DNA from: Sphingomonas sp. OV641 | Lineage (GTDB): Bacteria; Pseudomonadota; Alphaproteobacteria; Sphingomonadales; Sphingomonadaceae | Assembly (NCBI RefSeq): GCF_900109205.1 | Contig: NZ_FNZB01000001.1 | Coordinates: 2,242,587-2,306,586 of the forward strand | Length of the DNA: 64,000 bases | Reading direction: 5' to 3' | Shown here: piece by piece, positions 35,034-43,592 of the stretch | How positions within the stretch are numbered: the first letter of the stretch is position 1 | How the letters are laid out: each line of letters starts with the position of its first letter | The notes under the pieces: generated by a model | Told to the model about the DNA's origin: nothing | Seen by the model: the letters and a program-made list of their open reading frames with translations, nothing else | Database searches by the model: none | Position numbers and translations under genes: made by a program

Positions 35034-36228
35034 GGATCTCCTCCATCAGGTGCCGGGCGACCTCGCTCCAGTCGCCGATCGGCTGCGGGCGGCGCGCCGC
35101 CGCGGCCGCGAGCAGCACGGCAGGCGCGAGGCTTTCGGGCTGATCGGGATCATAGCCGAAGCGCAAGGGGCTGCCGTCCAGTGCGAAGCGTGGGCAGACG
35201 GCGGGAAGGCCAAGTGCCCCATATTGCAGGAGCTTGAGACTGCTATCCGCCAGATATTCCGCGGCCGGGCCAAGGCGATACGGGGCCAGGCCGACATCGG
35301 CATGTTGCAGATACGGCAGCGTCTGGGCGAACGGCATCTCGCCGTATTGGCGCACATTGGGGCCGAATTGCCCGGCAGGCGTGCCGATCAGGTGAAATGT
35401 CCATTGCGGCAGCGCGTCGGCCGCTTGCCGCACCGCCTCTGCATCGAAGAGCATCGAGCCGACCGACACCACATTGTTCGCCGTGTCATAGGGGTTGGGC
35501 GTCGGCGCCTCGATCTGCTGCCGGTCCACGCCGTGCCGCACCAGCAGCTTGCGCGCGGGGAAATGCTGGAAGTGGGGCAACATGCCCCGCGCAACCACCA
35601 CCACCAGGTCCACCTGTGCCGCGTCGCGATCAAGGATGCGCTGGACACGGGGGTGCACGCCGGCCGTGTCGAGGAGATCCGCCGCCCGATAGACGATGCG
35701 CGCGTGCGGCGCCTGCGTGCGCAATCGGCGGATCAGCACGGGCGCGATACCGGATTCGACGATGATCGTATCCGCGGCCGCCGCCGCCGCGTCGAGATCG
35801 CGGCCGGGAAGATGCGACCACAAGTCGTAGAGCCAACCGGTGTGGCCGCTGATCAGCGGCAGATCCACGGCATGCCAGGGCGTCTTCCACAACAGCGCGC
35901 GAACCCCGTCGCGCTCCTCCCACCGGTTCGCCCGGTCGGCAAAGGCGCAGCGGCGGTCCTTGCGCAGGTGCGACAGCCAGCTGAAGCCCACCGACACGAA
36001 GCTTACGTCATGCCCCTGCGCCGCCATCGCCTGCGCCAGGAAGTGGATGCTGGCGCGACGACCGGTGCGATAATCGTGGCGCGATACGATCAGCACCCGC
36101 CGCGCGCCGCCCGCCGGACCAGCCCCAGCCCCAGCCCTAGCCCGAGCCCTAGCCGCAGCCGCCCCAGCCGCCGCAGCCACAACCGACGCCGGGTCGACGC
36201 AGCCGTCGGGATCGGTCGCCATGATCAC
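35026..36228 (-). CDS. GumK-like glucuronosyltransferase (GT70)
   Basis: 400 aa. It shares the GumK pattern: HDYRTGRRASIHF near the start, ESGIAPVLIRRL, VYRAADLL, RHGVDRQQ, SVGSMLFDAEAV, YGEMPFAQTLPYLQHA and ADSSKLLQYGALGLPAVCP-like motifs. GumK of Xanthomonas adds glucuronic acid beta-1,2 to the mannose of lipid-linked Man-Glc-Glc. The GTG start overlaps the previous stop by 4 bp (GTGA); an ATG two codons on (36222) is possible. The first 40 residues are an Ala/Arg/Gly repeat encoded by tandem hexanucleotides and are absent from GumK proper. Confidence 0.86.
   Translation of the reverse strand: MIMATDPDGCVDPASVVAAAAGAAAARARARAGAGAGPAGGARRVLIVSRHDYRTGRRASIHFLAQAMAAQGHDVSFVSVGFSWLSHLRKDRRCAFADRANRWEERDGVRALLWKTPWHAVDLPLISGHTGWLYDLWSHLPGRDLDAAAAAADTIIVESGIAPVLIRRLRTQAPHARIVYRAADLLDTAGVHPRVQRILDRDAAQVDLVVVVARGMLPHFQHFPARKLLVRHGVDRQQIEAPTPNPYDTANNVVSVGSMLFDAEAVRQAADALPQWTFHLIGTPAGQFGPNVRQYGEMPFAQTLPYLQHADVGLAPYRLGPAAEYLADSSLKLLQYGALGLPAVCPRFALDGSPLRFGYDPDQPESLAPAVLLAAAAARRPQPIGDWSEVARHLMEEIHG
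36121..36162. repeat. Seven tandem AGCCNN hexanucleotides inside the gumK-like gene
   Basis: The plus strand reads AGCCCC, AGCCCC, AGCCCT, AGCCCG, AGCCCT, AGCCGC, AGCCGC without interruption. On the coding strand this gives alternating Ala with Arg or Gly near the N-terminus. The unit is a multiple of three, so copy changes would alter tail length without shifting frame. Confidence 0.8.
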
Positions 36229-38123
36229 GCCCCGCCGGCAGCGGCGCTGGCGGGCGGACGTTCGGGCATGCGCCAGTGGCGCGGGTCGACATGGTGCACG
36301 CCGGCCGCCGCTTCGCGCACCAGCCCCGCCAGGAAGCGGATGTTGCCGATCGTATAGCGCCGGAGCAGGCGCCGCGGATCACTCAGTGCCCGGTGCACCC
36401 ATTCCAGCCGCGCCGCGCGCACCCATTCCGGCGCGCGCTGGGTCGCCTCCGCGGTAAAGTCGATGAACCCGCCAACGCAGATCACGGGACGGCCAAGCGC
36501 CTCCACATTCCGCGCGGCCCAATGCTCCTGATACGGCTGCCCCATGCCCACCAGCACGACATCGGCCCCGGCCATCCTGATCCGATCGCGCAGTTGCGGC
36601 TCGTCTTCCCGCCCGAAAAAGCCGTGCACGCTGCCGACCACTTCGATGTTCGGATAGCGCCGCATCAGGACCTTGCCGGCGCGCGCCGCGATCCCTGGCG
36701 CGCTGCCCACCAGATAGACGCGCAGCTTGTGCTCGGCATGCGCCAGAAAGGACGGCAACAGATCCGTGCCGTTCAGATTGGCCGGGAAGCGGCTGCCGTA
36801 GAGGATCCGGCTGGCGATATCGAGGCCGACGCCATCGTTCAGCACCAGCGCCTGCGACATGGCCGAGACCAGGGAATTGTCGTCGCGCGCGGAGGTGACG
36901 GTATGGGCGTTGCAGAACGACACCATGGTCGGCTGATGCCGGTCAACGATCGTCTCGAGCTGCGCGATCGCGGTCGGCTCGTCCATCGCCTGCACGGCAA
37001 TGCCGCCGATCCAGCGCCGTTCCTGCCCCAGCAGCTCCTTGTACACCGAGTCGATGCACGCGGCGGTATAGGGCCAGGTAAAGGTGGCAAGCGCCGCCGC
37101 GCGCTCCTCGGGCGGCGGCAGGCGCAACGCACCGGCGGCATGGCGCCGGGCAAAGGCGGCGGCGCTCGCCGGGTCCTCGAAGTCGATCAGATCGCCGAAG
37201 TCCAGCCGGTCACGCGTCCGGCGATGCGCCGGAATGTCGCTGAGGATCGGATACAGCCCCGCAGCCGCCGCCTCCACCGCGGCGAGACCGAAGCCTTCAA
37301 ATTCCGAGCTGGACGCGAAGACGCCTGCCCGTGCGATCAGCCCGCGCAGTTCAGCGTCGCTGGGGCTGACATGGATTTCCGTCCGGTCGCCGACGCCCAG
37401 TTCCTGCGCCACCGTGCGGAGCGCGTCGGGCTCAACCCCCATCGGCCGCCCAGCGAACAACAGCCGCCAGTCGCCATCGACCCCCGCCAGCTGCGCAAAC
37501 CAGCGCAACAGGCGATCGGGCCGCTTGTTGGGGGCCAAACGGCCAAAGGAGATGATGGTCTTAGCCCCGGGTGCCGCCACATCCGCGAAGCGGTCCACCT
37601 CCACGCCATTCTCCACGGTGACCAGGCGATCGCCGCAGACCGGTTCGAACAACGCGGCATCGGCATGGCTGCACGCGATCACCGCGCCATAGCCTTTCAG
37701 CGCATGGCGGGTGACGTGCCGAAAATACCATTGCTTCAGCGCGCGCGCGTTGGGCGTGTGGAAAAAGCCGCCATGCGTGCTCAGCACCATGGGCTTGCGG
37801 TGGATGAAGCCGGCATGCGCCAGAAAGTCGGCGAAGAAGTCCACGGCATGGACGTGGATCAGATCAGCGTCGCGCACGTGACGCAGCACGCCGGGGGCCA
37901 GCGGATATCGCTTGCTGCCGCGATAGCCGACGCGGTGCACGTCAACCCCGTCGATCACTTCATGCGCGGCCAGCATTACGTCGGGCGCATCGAACAGCCG
38001 GTTGAGCGTGATCACCGATGGCTCGTGCCCCTCCCGGCGCTGCTCGCGCACCAGGCACTGAACGTAGTTTTCCAACCCGCCGACGCCTGGGGAAAATTGT
38101 CGCACGACATGAACGATGCGCAT
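36225..38123 (-). CDS. Fused GT4 (GumH-like) and GT26 (GumM/WecG-like) glycosyltransferase
   Basis: 632 aa from the ATG at 38123, with AAGGAG at 7 bp. Residues 1-375 form a GT4 (GT-B fold) enzyme: GGLENYV, HVHAVDF, FGRLAPNKRPD, and SSEFEGFGLAAVEAAA as the EX7E nucleotide-sugar motif. Residues about 395-600 form a WecG/TagA/CpsF domain: FCNAHTV, LNDGVGLDIASR, NGTDLLP, VGSAPG, VGMGQPYQEHW. In xanthan synthesis these are separate proteins: GumM adds the second glucose and GumH adds alpha-1,3-mannose. The fusion would do two consecutive steps on the lipid carrier. Sugar identities are inferred from the Gum analogy. Confidence 0.87.
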   Translation of the reverse strand: MRIVHVVRQFSPGVGGLENYVQCLVREQRREGHEPSVITLNRLFDAPDVMLAAHEVIDGVDVHRVGYRGSKRYPLAPGVLRHVRDADLIHVHAVDFFADFLAHAGFIHRKPMVLSTHGGFFHTPNARALKQWYFRHVTRHALKGYGAVIACSHADAALFEPVCGDRLVTVENGVEVDRFADVAAPGAKTIISFGRLAPNKRPDRLLRWFAQLAGVDGDWRLLFAGRPMGVEPDALRTVAQELGVGDRTEIHVSPSDAELRGLIARAGVFASSSEFEGFGLAAVEAAAAGLYPILSDIPAHRRTRDRLDFGDLIDFEDPASAAAFARRHAAGALRLPPPEERAAALATFTWPYTAACIDSVYKELLGQERRWIGGIAVQAMDEPTAIAQLETIVDRHQPTMVSFCNAHTVTSARDDNSLVSAMSQALVLNDGVGLDIASRILYGSRFPANLNGTDLLPSFLAHAEHKLRVYLVGSAPGIAARAGKVLMRRYPNIEVVGSVHGFFGREDEPQLRDRIRMAGADVVLVGMGQPYQEHWAARNVEALGRPVICVGGFIDFTAEATQRAPEWVRAARLEWVHRALSDPRRLLRRYTIGNIRFLAGLVREAAAGVHHVDPRHWRMPERPPASAAAGGA

Positions 38124-38146
38124 CTTGCGTCTCCTTGGAAGGCGCG

Positions 38147-38848
38147 TCAGGCGACGAGAAACGTTCCCAGCAATGGCGTGCCCTGCATGCGCAGCCGCCC
38201 GATCACCTCGCCGACACAGCTGACGGTTGAGTGATCCTGCCGCAGCACCACGATGGCGGCCTCCGCCGCTTCGGACAGCGGGCAATCGGCACTGGTATGG
38301 CTCGCGTCGATCAGCAGCAGATCGAAATCGTCGATCAGCGGCTGGAGAAAGCGATGCGGATCGACGGCGCCACCGGTGTTCGACGGGTCCGCTCCCCCCA
38401 CCGACAGCAGGAAGAGGTCCGGTACCGCCGTTTGCTGAATAAAGGCGCCAAGGTCGGCCACGTCCCTCAGCGGCGCGATGGCTGCGCCCGGTTCGATACG
38501 GAACAGGCGCGGCTGCACGGCCTGTCCGTTGCTGGTATCCACCAGCAGGGTTCGCCAGCCCGACCGCGCGCTCGCGACTGCCAGGTTGAATGCGGTAAGC
38601 GCCGTCTCCGGCTCCGCTTCCGCGCTCAGCAGCACGATCGCCTTTGGCGCCCGCCCATCGTTCAGCCGGGCGGTCGCGATCATCGTGCGCAGGTTTCGCG
38701 TCGCCTGCGCCAGCGCGTCGGTAGGTTCAGCCGCGCCGGCCGATTGCTGATCCATTTCGCCCCATGAAGGGGCTTGCGCTTCGCTCTCGGCCTCGGGCGG
38801 CAACGGCCCCGCGGATCGATAGCTTGGCTCCAGGGTCCGAAGTCTCAT
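38147..38848 (-). CDS. BY-kinase-like (CpsD/Wzc C-domain) protein without a P-loop
   Basis: 233 aa. The fold pattern of bacterial tyrosine kinases is visible: EATRNLRT-like helix, LLVDTSNGQ at the Walker A' position, DVADLGAFIQ, and DLLLIDASHT at Walker B. At the Walker A position, where GEGKS/T is expected, the sequence is SAEAEPETALTAFNLA (about 75-90), so the lysine and Ser/Thr are missing. The C-terminus also lacks the tyrosine cluster. It therefore looks unable to hydrolyse ATP or autophosphorylate and may act as a structural partner of the GumC-like copolymerase, whose gene it overlaps by 4 bp. Confidence 0.8.
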   Translation of the reverse strand: MRLRTLEPSYRSAGPLPPEAESEAQAPSWGEMDQQSAGAAEPTDALAQATRNLRTMIATARLNDGRAPKAIVLLSAEAEPETALTAFNLAVASARSGWRTLLVDTSNGQAVQPRLFRIEPGAAIAPLRDVADLGAFIQQTAVPDLFLLSVGGADPSNTGGAVDPHRFLQPLIDDFDLLLIDASHTSADCPLSEAAEAAIVVLRQDHSTVSCVGEVIGRLRMQGTPLLGTFLVA

Positions 38849-40212
38849 GCCGTCGTCGCTCCCGGTAGCGCTGGTGGAGTGTGACCGATGCGGACCACGC
38901 CGACCACCGGCGCGCCGCTGAGCGCGCGGAGCGCGCCCACGCTCCGCACCCTGGGCCGACGAAATTCGAGTGCCGCCGCCACACCAACGGCAAGCAGCAC
39001 GCCGAAGATCAACGACAGCAGAAAGCGGATCGCGATATTGGGGCTGCTCGGCAGCATCGGCGGTTCGGCGCGATCGAGCTCGCGCACATTGGTGGCGGGC
39101 AGGGTGCTGCGCAGCCGCATGGAGGCAAGCTGCTGCATCACCGTATCATATTCGCGCCGCGCCGACGCCGCGTCGCTTTCCAGCACCTCCAGCGTGCTGC
39201 GGTCCTCGGACAACGCGAGCATGCGTGCACGCTGCTGCGCCAGCAGCTGGCGGATCTGCGCCTCGCGCGAATTCGATGCCGCCTGCGCGGCGCCAAGCGC
39301 GCTTGAGGTCTGGCCCGTCTCGCTGGCGAGCTTCGCACGCAGCTCGCCCAGTTCGGCACTGGCGGCGCGCATATTGGGGTGGTTCGCGCCCAATTCGCCG
39401 CTCATCTGCTGGATCTGCGCGGATTTGGTGGCGATCTGCGCGCGCAGCCCTTGAATCACCGCGCTTTGCTGCACTTCGGCCAGGTTGGCGCCGCCGACGG
39501 AGGCGCGCGCCCGCGCATCGGCGGCCTGCGCCTCCGCCGTCGACAATTGCGACGACAGTTCGCCGAGACGATTGCTCTCCGCATCGATCGAGCCGGTCGA
39601 GATGATGCCCCGGTCACGCTGGAAGTTCGACAGAGCGGTCTGGCTTGCCTCCAGCTTGTGCCGGGCCTCGCCGATCCTCTTCTCGAACCAGGAGGCGTAA
39701 GTTCGGGCAGGGTCCGTGCTCATCGCCAGCCGCTCAGCCGCATAGGCGGTGGCGAAGGCATTGGCGATTTGCGCCGCCTTCGCGGAATTGGACGAGGTGT
39801 ATTTGATGACCAGCAGATTGTCGGTCGGATTGGTGACGACCTCCAGCCCGCCCAGGAGCCGCTTCGCCACCCATCCCCGCAGGCTCTGGACGCCGCCGGT
39901 CTCCTCCATCCAGCTTTCCCGGACGACAGGATCGTTGAGCTGGCCGATCATCTCCGCGACGCGCGCCGCGATGGGCGCGCTTGCGACGATCTTTGCCTCT
40001 GTCGCCAGCGCCGAGGCGGCTTTCGACGGCTGATTGTTCGATGAGTCCACCGGATCGGGAACTCTGGAATCGATCAGCAGACTGGCCGAGGCGACATAGG
40101 ATCTCGGCGTCAGGGCGATCCAGATGGCGGCCAGCAAGCCTGTACCGCCGATAATGGCGAGCATCAAACGCCAGCGCTGTACGATGCCGCGTAGAAGATC
40201 AGGAAAGGGCAT
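38845..40212 (-). CDS. Polysaccharide copolymerase (Wzz/GumC-like)
   Basis: 455 aa. The N-terminal helix (about 16-36) and a C-terminal helix (about 395-417) bracket a large periplasmic coiled-coil region (about 150-380), the PCP architecture. It sets chain length and bridges to the outer-membrane exporter. A proline-rich stretch (ELDRAEPPMLPSSPN) just before the second helix is the family signature. There is no cytoplasmic kinase domain after the last helix; the kinase-like gene is separate and overlaps by 4 bp. It starts 9 bp after the AAA+ ATPase gene. Confidence 0.9.
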   Translation of the reverse strand: MPFPDLLRGIVQRWRLMLAIIGGTGLLAAIWIALTPRSYVASASLLIDSRVPDPVDSSNNQPSKAASALATEAKIVASAPIAARVAEMIGQLNDPVVRESWMEETGGVQSLRGWVAKRLLGGLEVVTNPTDNLLVIKYTSSNSAKAAQIANAFATAYAAERLAMSTDPARTYASWFEKRIGEARHKLEASQTALSNFQRDRGIISTGSIDAESNRLGELSSQLSTAEAQAADARARASVGGANLAEVQQSAVIQGLRAQIATKSAQIQQMSGELGANHPNMRAASAELGELRAKLASETGQTSSALGAAQAASNSREAQIRQLLAQQRARMLALSEDRSTLEVLESDAASARREYDTVMQQLASMRLRSTLPATNVRELDRAEPPMLPSSPNIAIRFLLSLIFGVLLAVGVAAALEFRRPRVRSVGALRALSGAPVVGVVRIGHTPPALPGATTA

Positions 40213-40221
40213 GGAGGCGCC

Positions 40222-41592
40222 TCATCTCGATGCGGATGTGGGAGTGACGTAAGGGTCCGGCGCGGCGTCCGATTGCGCTGCATGGGTCGCCAGCAGACCA
40301 AGAAAGAATTGCGGGGCGACGCTGTCCCTGAAGACATGGCAACCCGATCCGTCCGGCACCAGCGCGGGGCCGAACCGTGCGATCGCCGGTGCGGCATCCT
40401 CGCCGATCACTTGCTGCAGGCGGGAATGGCTGACGACGTCCTCGACTGCGGCAAGCCGGGCAAGGGCCGCGAGCGCGGTCAGTTGTTCGGGCGGGCCGGT
40501 GACGAGATCACGGAACAGGTCCGCGTCTTCGGCGCTCAGGCGGGACCAGTCCTCCGCCGCAGTGACGATTCCGGCGAGCGCAGCGGCTCCCGACACCTGT
40601 TCCGTTCCCTCCCGCAGCGTCCGCAGCACCGCATGGGCGCAGAACAGCCGCGCGTGATAGGGTGAGCCGCAGGCGAGATCGAGGATCAACTGCTGGCTGT
40701 CGTCGTCAAACGTAATGCCGATCTTCTGCCCGCCGTTCTGGATCATCTCGCGCACGGACTGGGCGTCGATCCGGCCCAGCGGAAAGGCGGACAGGTGACG
40801 CCGCAGCGAGGGGTGATCGGTGACGAGGTGGCGCAGATCCCGGGCGATCCCGACCAGCATGATCTGCACCGGGATGCTGGCATCCGACAGCATCTTCAGC
40901 AGCGCCGCCGTTTCGGCGCGCACTTCGGGATCGCTCACCCGATCATATTCGTCGAGGATCAGCACTGTTCGCCCGCGGCTGATGAGCGACAAGGCTTCCA
41001 CCACCTCGCGCACGCCGCTCTCCGGCCCGATCGCGCGGGCGCGCTGGCGGAAAGTCGCCAGATCGCGCTGCGCGATGGACCCGTCGGGCACGTCGCTCAG
41101 GTACAGGGCCATAAGCGCGCCGAAGCTCTGGTGCGGCTCGCAGGCGGTGTAGATGATGGTCATGCCCTGCTGGTCGGCATAGTCGGCGAAGACCCGCACC
41201 AGTGACGTCTTGCCGGAGCCCCGAGCGCCATAGATCAGCGCATGCTGGTGCCGGTCGACCACCGCTTCGAACAGCGCCTCCAGCATATGGGTGCGGCCAT
41301 AAAGGTCGCGGCGGCTGGCGATCGGCTGCGTGCTGTTGAAGCTGGCGTTGACGGCCTGCCGGCGCGGATCGGCGAGCCCGGCCAGTTCGCGCGCGGTTCG
41401 GATCGGCCGCGGCGCGGCGATCGGCGCCTCGCTGCGCGGCACTTGCGATCCCTTTGCTGCCGACACGCCCGGCTGTGACTGGGGGATGGCCGGGCGGGCA
41501 GGCTGGTGCCCGTTCAGCGCAACCATCATCCGGCGCAGCCAGTGAACCAGTCGCGACCAGGTGCCGGAGGTCTGGGGGAGATCGAGTGCCAT
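40222..41592 (-). CDS. AAA+ ATPase embedded in the exopolysaccharide operon
   Basis: 456 aa. A basic, Pro/Ala-rich N-terminal part (1-90) precedes an Orc1/Cdc6- or STAND-like AAA+ domain: Walker A GARGSGKT (122-129), Walker B VLILDEYD (210-217), sensor-1-like LVGIA (246-250) and an arginine-rich segment near 262-266. The C-terminal half (about 330-440) is helical and lacks a recognised domain. No membrane helix. Its ATG directly abuts the GumB-like stop, and it sits 9 bp ahead of the GumC-like gene. ATPases of this kind are not part of the xanthan gum set. A role in powering or timing export or assembly is inference from position. Confidence 0.8.
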   Translation of the reverse strand: MALDLPQTSGTWSRLVHWLRRMMVALNGHQPARPAIPQSQPGVSAAKGSQVPRSEAPIAAPRPIRTARELAGLADPRRQAVNASFNSTQPIASRRDLYGRTHMLEALFEAVVDRHQHALIYGARGSGKTSLVRVFADYADQQGMTIIYTACEPHQSFGALMALYLSDVPDGSIAQRDLATFRQRARAIGPESGVREVVEALSLISRGRTVLILDEYDRVSDPEVRAETAALLKMLSDASIPVQIMLVGIARDLRHLVTDHPSLRRHLSAFPLGRIDAQSVREMIQNGGQKIGITFDDDSQQLILDLACGSPYHARLFCAHAVLRTLREGTEQVSGAAALAGIVTAAEDWSRLSAEDADLFRDLVTGPPEQLTALAALARLAAVEDVVSHSRLQQVIGEDAAPAIARFGPALVPDGSGCHVFRDSVAPQFFLGLLATHAAQSDAAPDPYVTPTSASR

Positions 41593-42393
41593 TCAGAACA
41601 GCTTCTCGTTGACGTAGAAAACGTCGCCCGGCTGCGCCTTGGCGTCCAGCGGCACGCGATCTTGCGAGGTGGCGCCGCGGGTCAGCGTCACCCGCTTGCG
41701 CGACCCCGCGAGGGTCGGCCCACCCGCCTCTGCCAGCGCCTGCATCACCGTCATGTCGGATCGCAGGGCGATGCGGCCGGGCTTGTTGACCTGGCCGTAG
41801 ACGAAGATGACCGGGGCCGGCGGCACGAACAGCGTGTCCCCCGCAACCAGCGGCTGCGCGAGCCCGACGCCCGCCGGATCGTCGGTGCGCACGCGCTGGT
41901 CCGGGCGACCGGCACGCTTGATGATCACATAATCGGCGGCGTCGCCGCGCGTCCCGCCGGCCCGCGCCAGCGCCATCGCCACGGTCAGCGGCCGGTCCAG
42001 CGGGTAGATGCCCGGCGTGTTCAGGCTGCCGAAAACGGTAACCGCGTTGCTGACGAAGTTCACCACTTCCACGTTCACTACGGGGTTGGTGTACAGCTTG
42101 CCCGCGCGAAGCCGGCTCGCGATCGTGTCGGCGAATTCCCGCGTGGTCTGCCCGCTGGCCGGCACGTCGCCCAGCATCGGCACGGTGACGCTGCCGTCTT
42201 CCTTGACCCGCGTCTTCACGTCGATCGGATGGGTGCCGAAGACGGAGATCTGCAGCTCGTCATTCACCCCCAGCCGATAAGCGGCATCCGCCACCGCCGA
42301 AACGGGGGCAGGCGCCGGTGCGCCGGCGTTGGCGAGTTGCTGCGGCTCCCCCGGTAGCAGCAGGAGCAGGAGCGCGAAAGGGAGAGGCATCAC
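41593..42393 (-). CDS. Outer-membrane polysaccharide export protein (Wza/GumB-like)
   Basis: 266 aa. The N-terminal hydrophobic segment (MMPLPFALLLLLLPG) is followed by a Poly_export domain (about 36-115: YRLGVNDELQISVFG, DGSVTVPMLGDV) and two SLBB domains (VTVFGSLNTPGIYPL and IFVYGQVNKPGRIAL). It forms the export channel or its periplasmic part. No lipobox cysteine occurs near the signal region, unlike Wza and GumB, so it is not an obvious lipoprotein. The stop abuts the ATPase ATG. The beta-barrel gene upstream ends 11 bp before it. Confidence 0.92.
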   Translation of the reverse strand: MMPLPFALLLLLLPGEPQQLANAGAPAPAPVSAVADAAYRLGVNDELQISVFGTHPIDVKTRVKEDGSVTVPMLGDVPASGQTTREFADTIASRLRAGKLYTNPVVNVEVVNFVSNAVTVFGSLNTPGIYPLDRPLTVAMALARAGGTRGDAADYVIIKRAGRPDQRVRTDDPAGVGLAQPLVAGDTLFVPPAPVIFVYGQVNKPGRIALRSDMTVMQALAEAGGPTLAGSRKRVTLTRGATSQDRVPLDAKAQPGDVFYVNEKLF

Positions 42394-42404
42394 GACTTCT
42401 CCAG

Positions 42405-43592
42405 TCAGAAGCGAAGGGACAGCGATGCCGCCCCCGACGTTGATACGAAGCGGTAGTAGCTGAGCGGCGCATCACGCTCTTCATGGCGGACGGACAATGC
42501 GGCCCGCAGGCGTCTGGTCACGTCCACCGAATAGCCGGCGAACACGCTGTACGTGGTGTCGCGCTCCCGCGGGAACGGCGTGTCCACGATCAGCTGGCCG
42601 CGGAACGAGCGCCGCAGATACCGTCCGCCGAGCCGCACCTGCGACCGCGGCGACGGGCGGTAGCTGGCGTTGATCCGCGCTTCCGTCTGGATCGTATAGG
42701 CGGTGGCGATGTTGCTCTGGTTGGAAACGTCGCGGGAAAACTGGATATCCGTCTCGATCGCGGGTGCCGGGCGGAATTCCACGCCCGTGCGAAAACCCAG
42801 CCCGCTGAACGAGGACCAGCTTTCGTCCTCCGTCTCGACGCGGACGTAATAAGCGCTCGCGCGGAACGAAATCCGCGGCGCCACGGCGCGGCGGAATTCC
42901 AGTCCGGTGCGGAATGTGTCGGTGCGATCGTTGAGATCCACCTCCTCGCGAAGCTCGGGCCGATTGAAGCGTTCGTAGCTGGCGACCAGCAGCACGTCGC
43001 CGAGGCTGGGCAGCGAATAGCCAAGCGCCGCCTCGACGTAATCGTCGTCCAGATTGTAGACGCGGCGCGCATCCGCACTGTTGGTCACGCGGGTGACGCG
43101 CCCCGCGAGCCGGGGATAGAGCCCCGCCGGCCGCCGGCATGCCAGCGAAATCTCATAATCCGTTCGTCGCTCGGTATTGCCGATGATCACGCCCTGGTCG
43201 GAAAGCTGCGACTGGCCCCAGTTCAGCCGCACGCCCGGCCGGATGGTGCAAAAGGCACCGACCACGATGTTCACGTCGCCGCCCAGGTCGATCCGCTCCC
43301 GATCGAGAAAGGTGTTGCGGTTGTGGAAGTCGTAGCCCGCGGTCCCGCCGATGGTCAGCTGGTGCCGCCCCCCGATCAGCCGGCGAACATCGATGTCGAG
43401 CTGCGGCGTAATGCGAACATCCTCCCGATCGCCCGGCGCGCGCTCGTCGTTCAGTCGCAGCATGTTGGTATCGAAGGTGGAGACCACGCCCGCCCGCACG
43501 TCGAGCGTGTCGGGCAGCGTCTGGGCGGACGCGCTGGCACTCGCCAGGACGACGCCTGCCATTGTCAGCATCGCCGATCCGCGTTTCCTCAT
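42405..43592 (-). CDS. Outer-membrane beta-barrel protein (BBP2-like) of the exopolysaccharide operon
   Basis: 395 aa from the ATG at 43592, overlapping the GH5 stop by 4 bp. The signal peptide ends at ASASAQ. The rest is a series of amphipathic strands with many Arg/Asp/Tyr alternations and a C-terminal Phe (GAASLSLRF), as in 16- to 18-stranded barrels. Proteins of this kind accompany Wza-like proteins lacking their own outer-membrane pore in several polysaccharide clusters. An export-pore role is inferred from context. Confidence 0.78.
   Translation of the reverse strand: MRKRGSAMLTMAGVVLASASASAQTLPDTLDVRAGVVSTFDTNMLRLNDERAPGDREDVRITPQLDIDVRRLIGGRHQLTIGGTAGYDFHNRNTFLDRERIDLGGDVNIVVGAFCTIRPGVRLNWGQSQLSDQGVIIGNTERRTDYEISLACRRPAGLYPRLAGRVTRVTNSADARRVYNLDDDYVEAALGYSLPSLGDVLLVASYERFNRPELREEVDLNDRTDTFRTGLEFRRAVAPRISFRASAYYVRVETEDESWSSFSGLGFRTGVEFRPAPAIETDIQFSRDVSNQSNIATAYTIQTEARINASYRPSPRSQVRLGGRYLRRSFRGQLIVDTPFPRERDTTYSVFAGYSVDVTRRLRAALSVRHEERDAPLSYYRFVSTSGAASLSLRF

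Noticed and set aside
36276..38234. 652-codon plus-strand frame
   Set aside because: Antisense to the well-supported GT4-GT26 fusion; product unlike any protein family.
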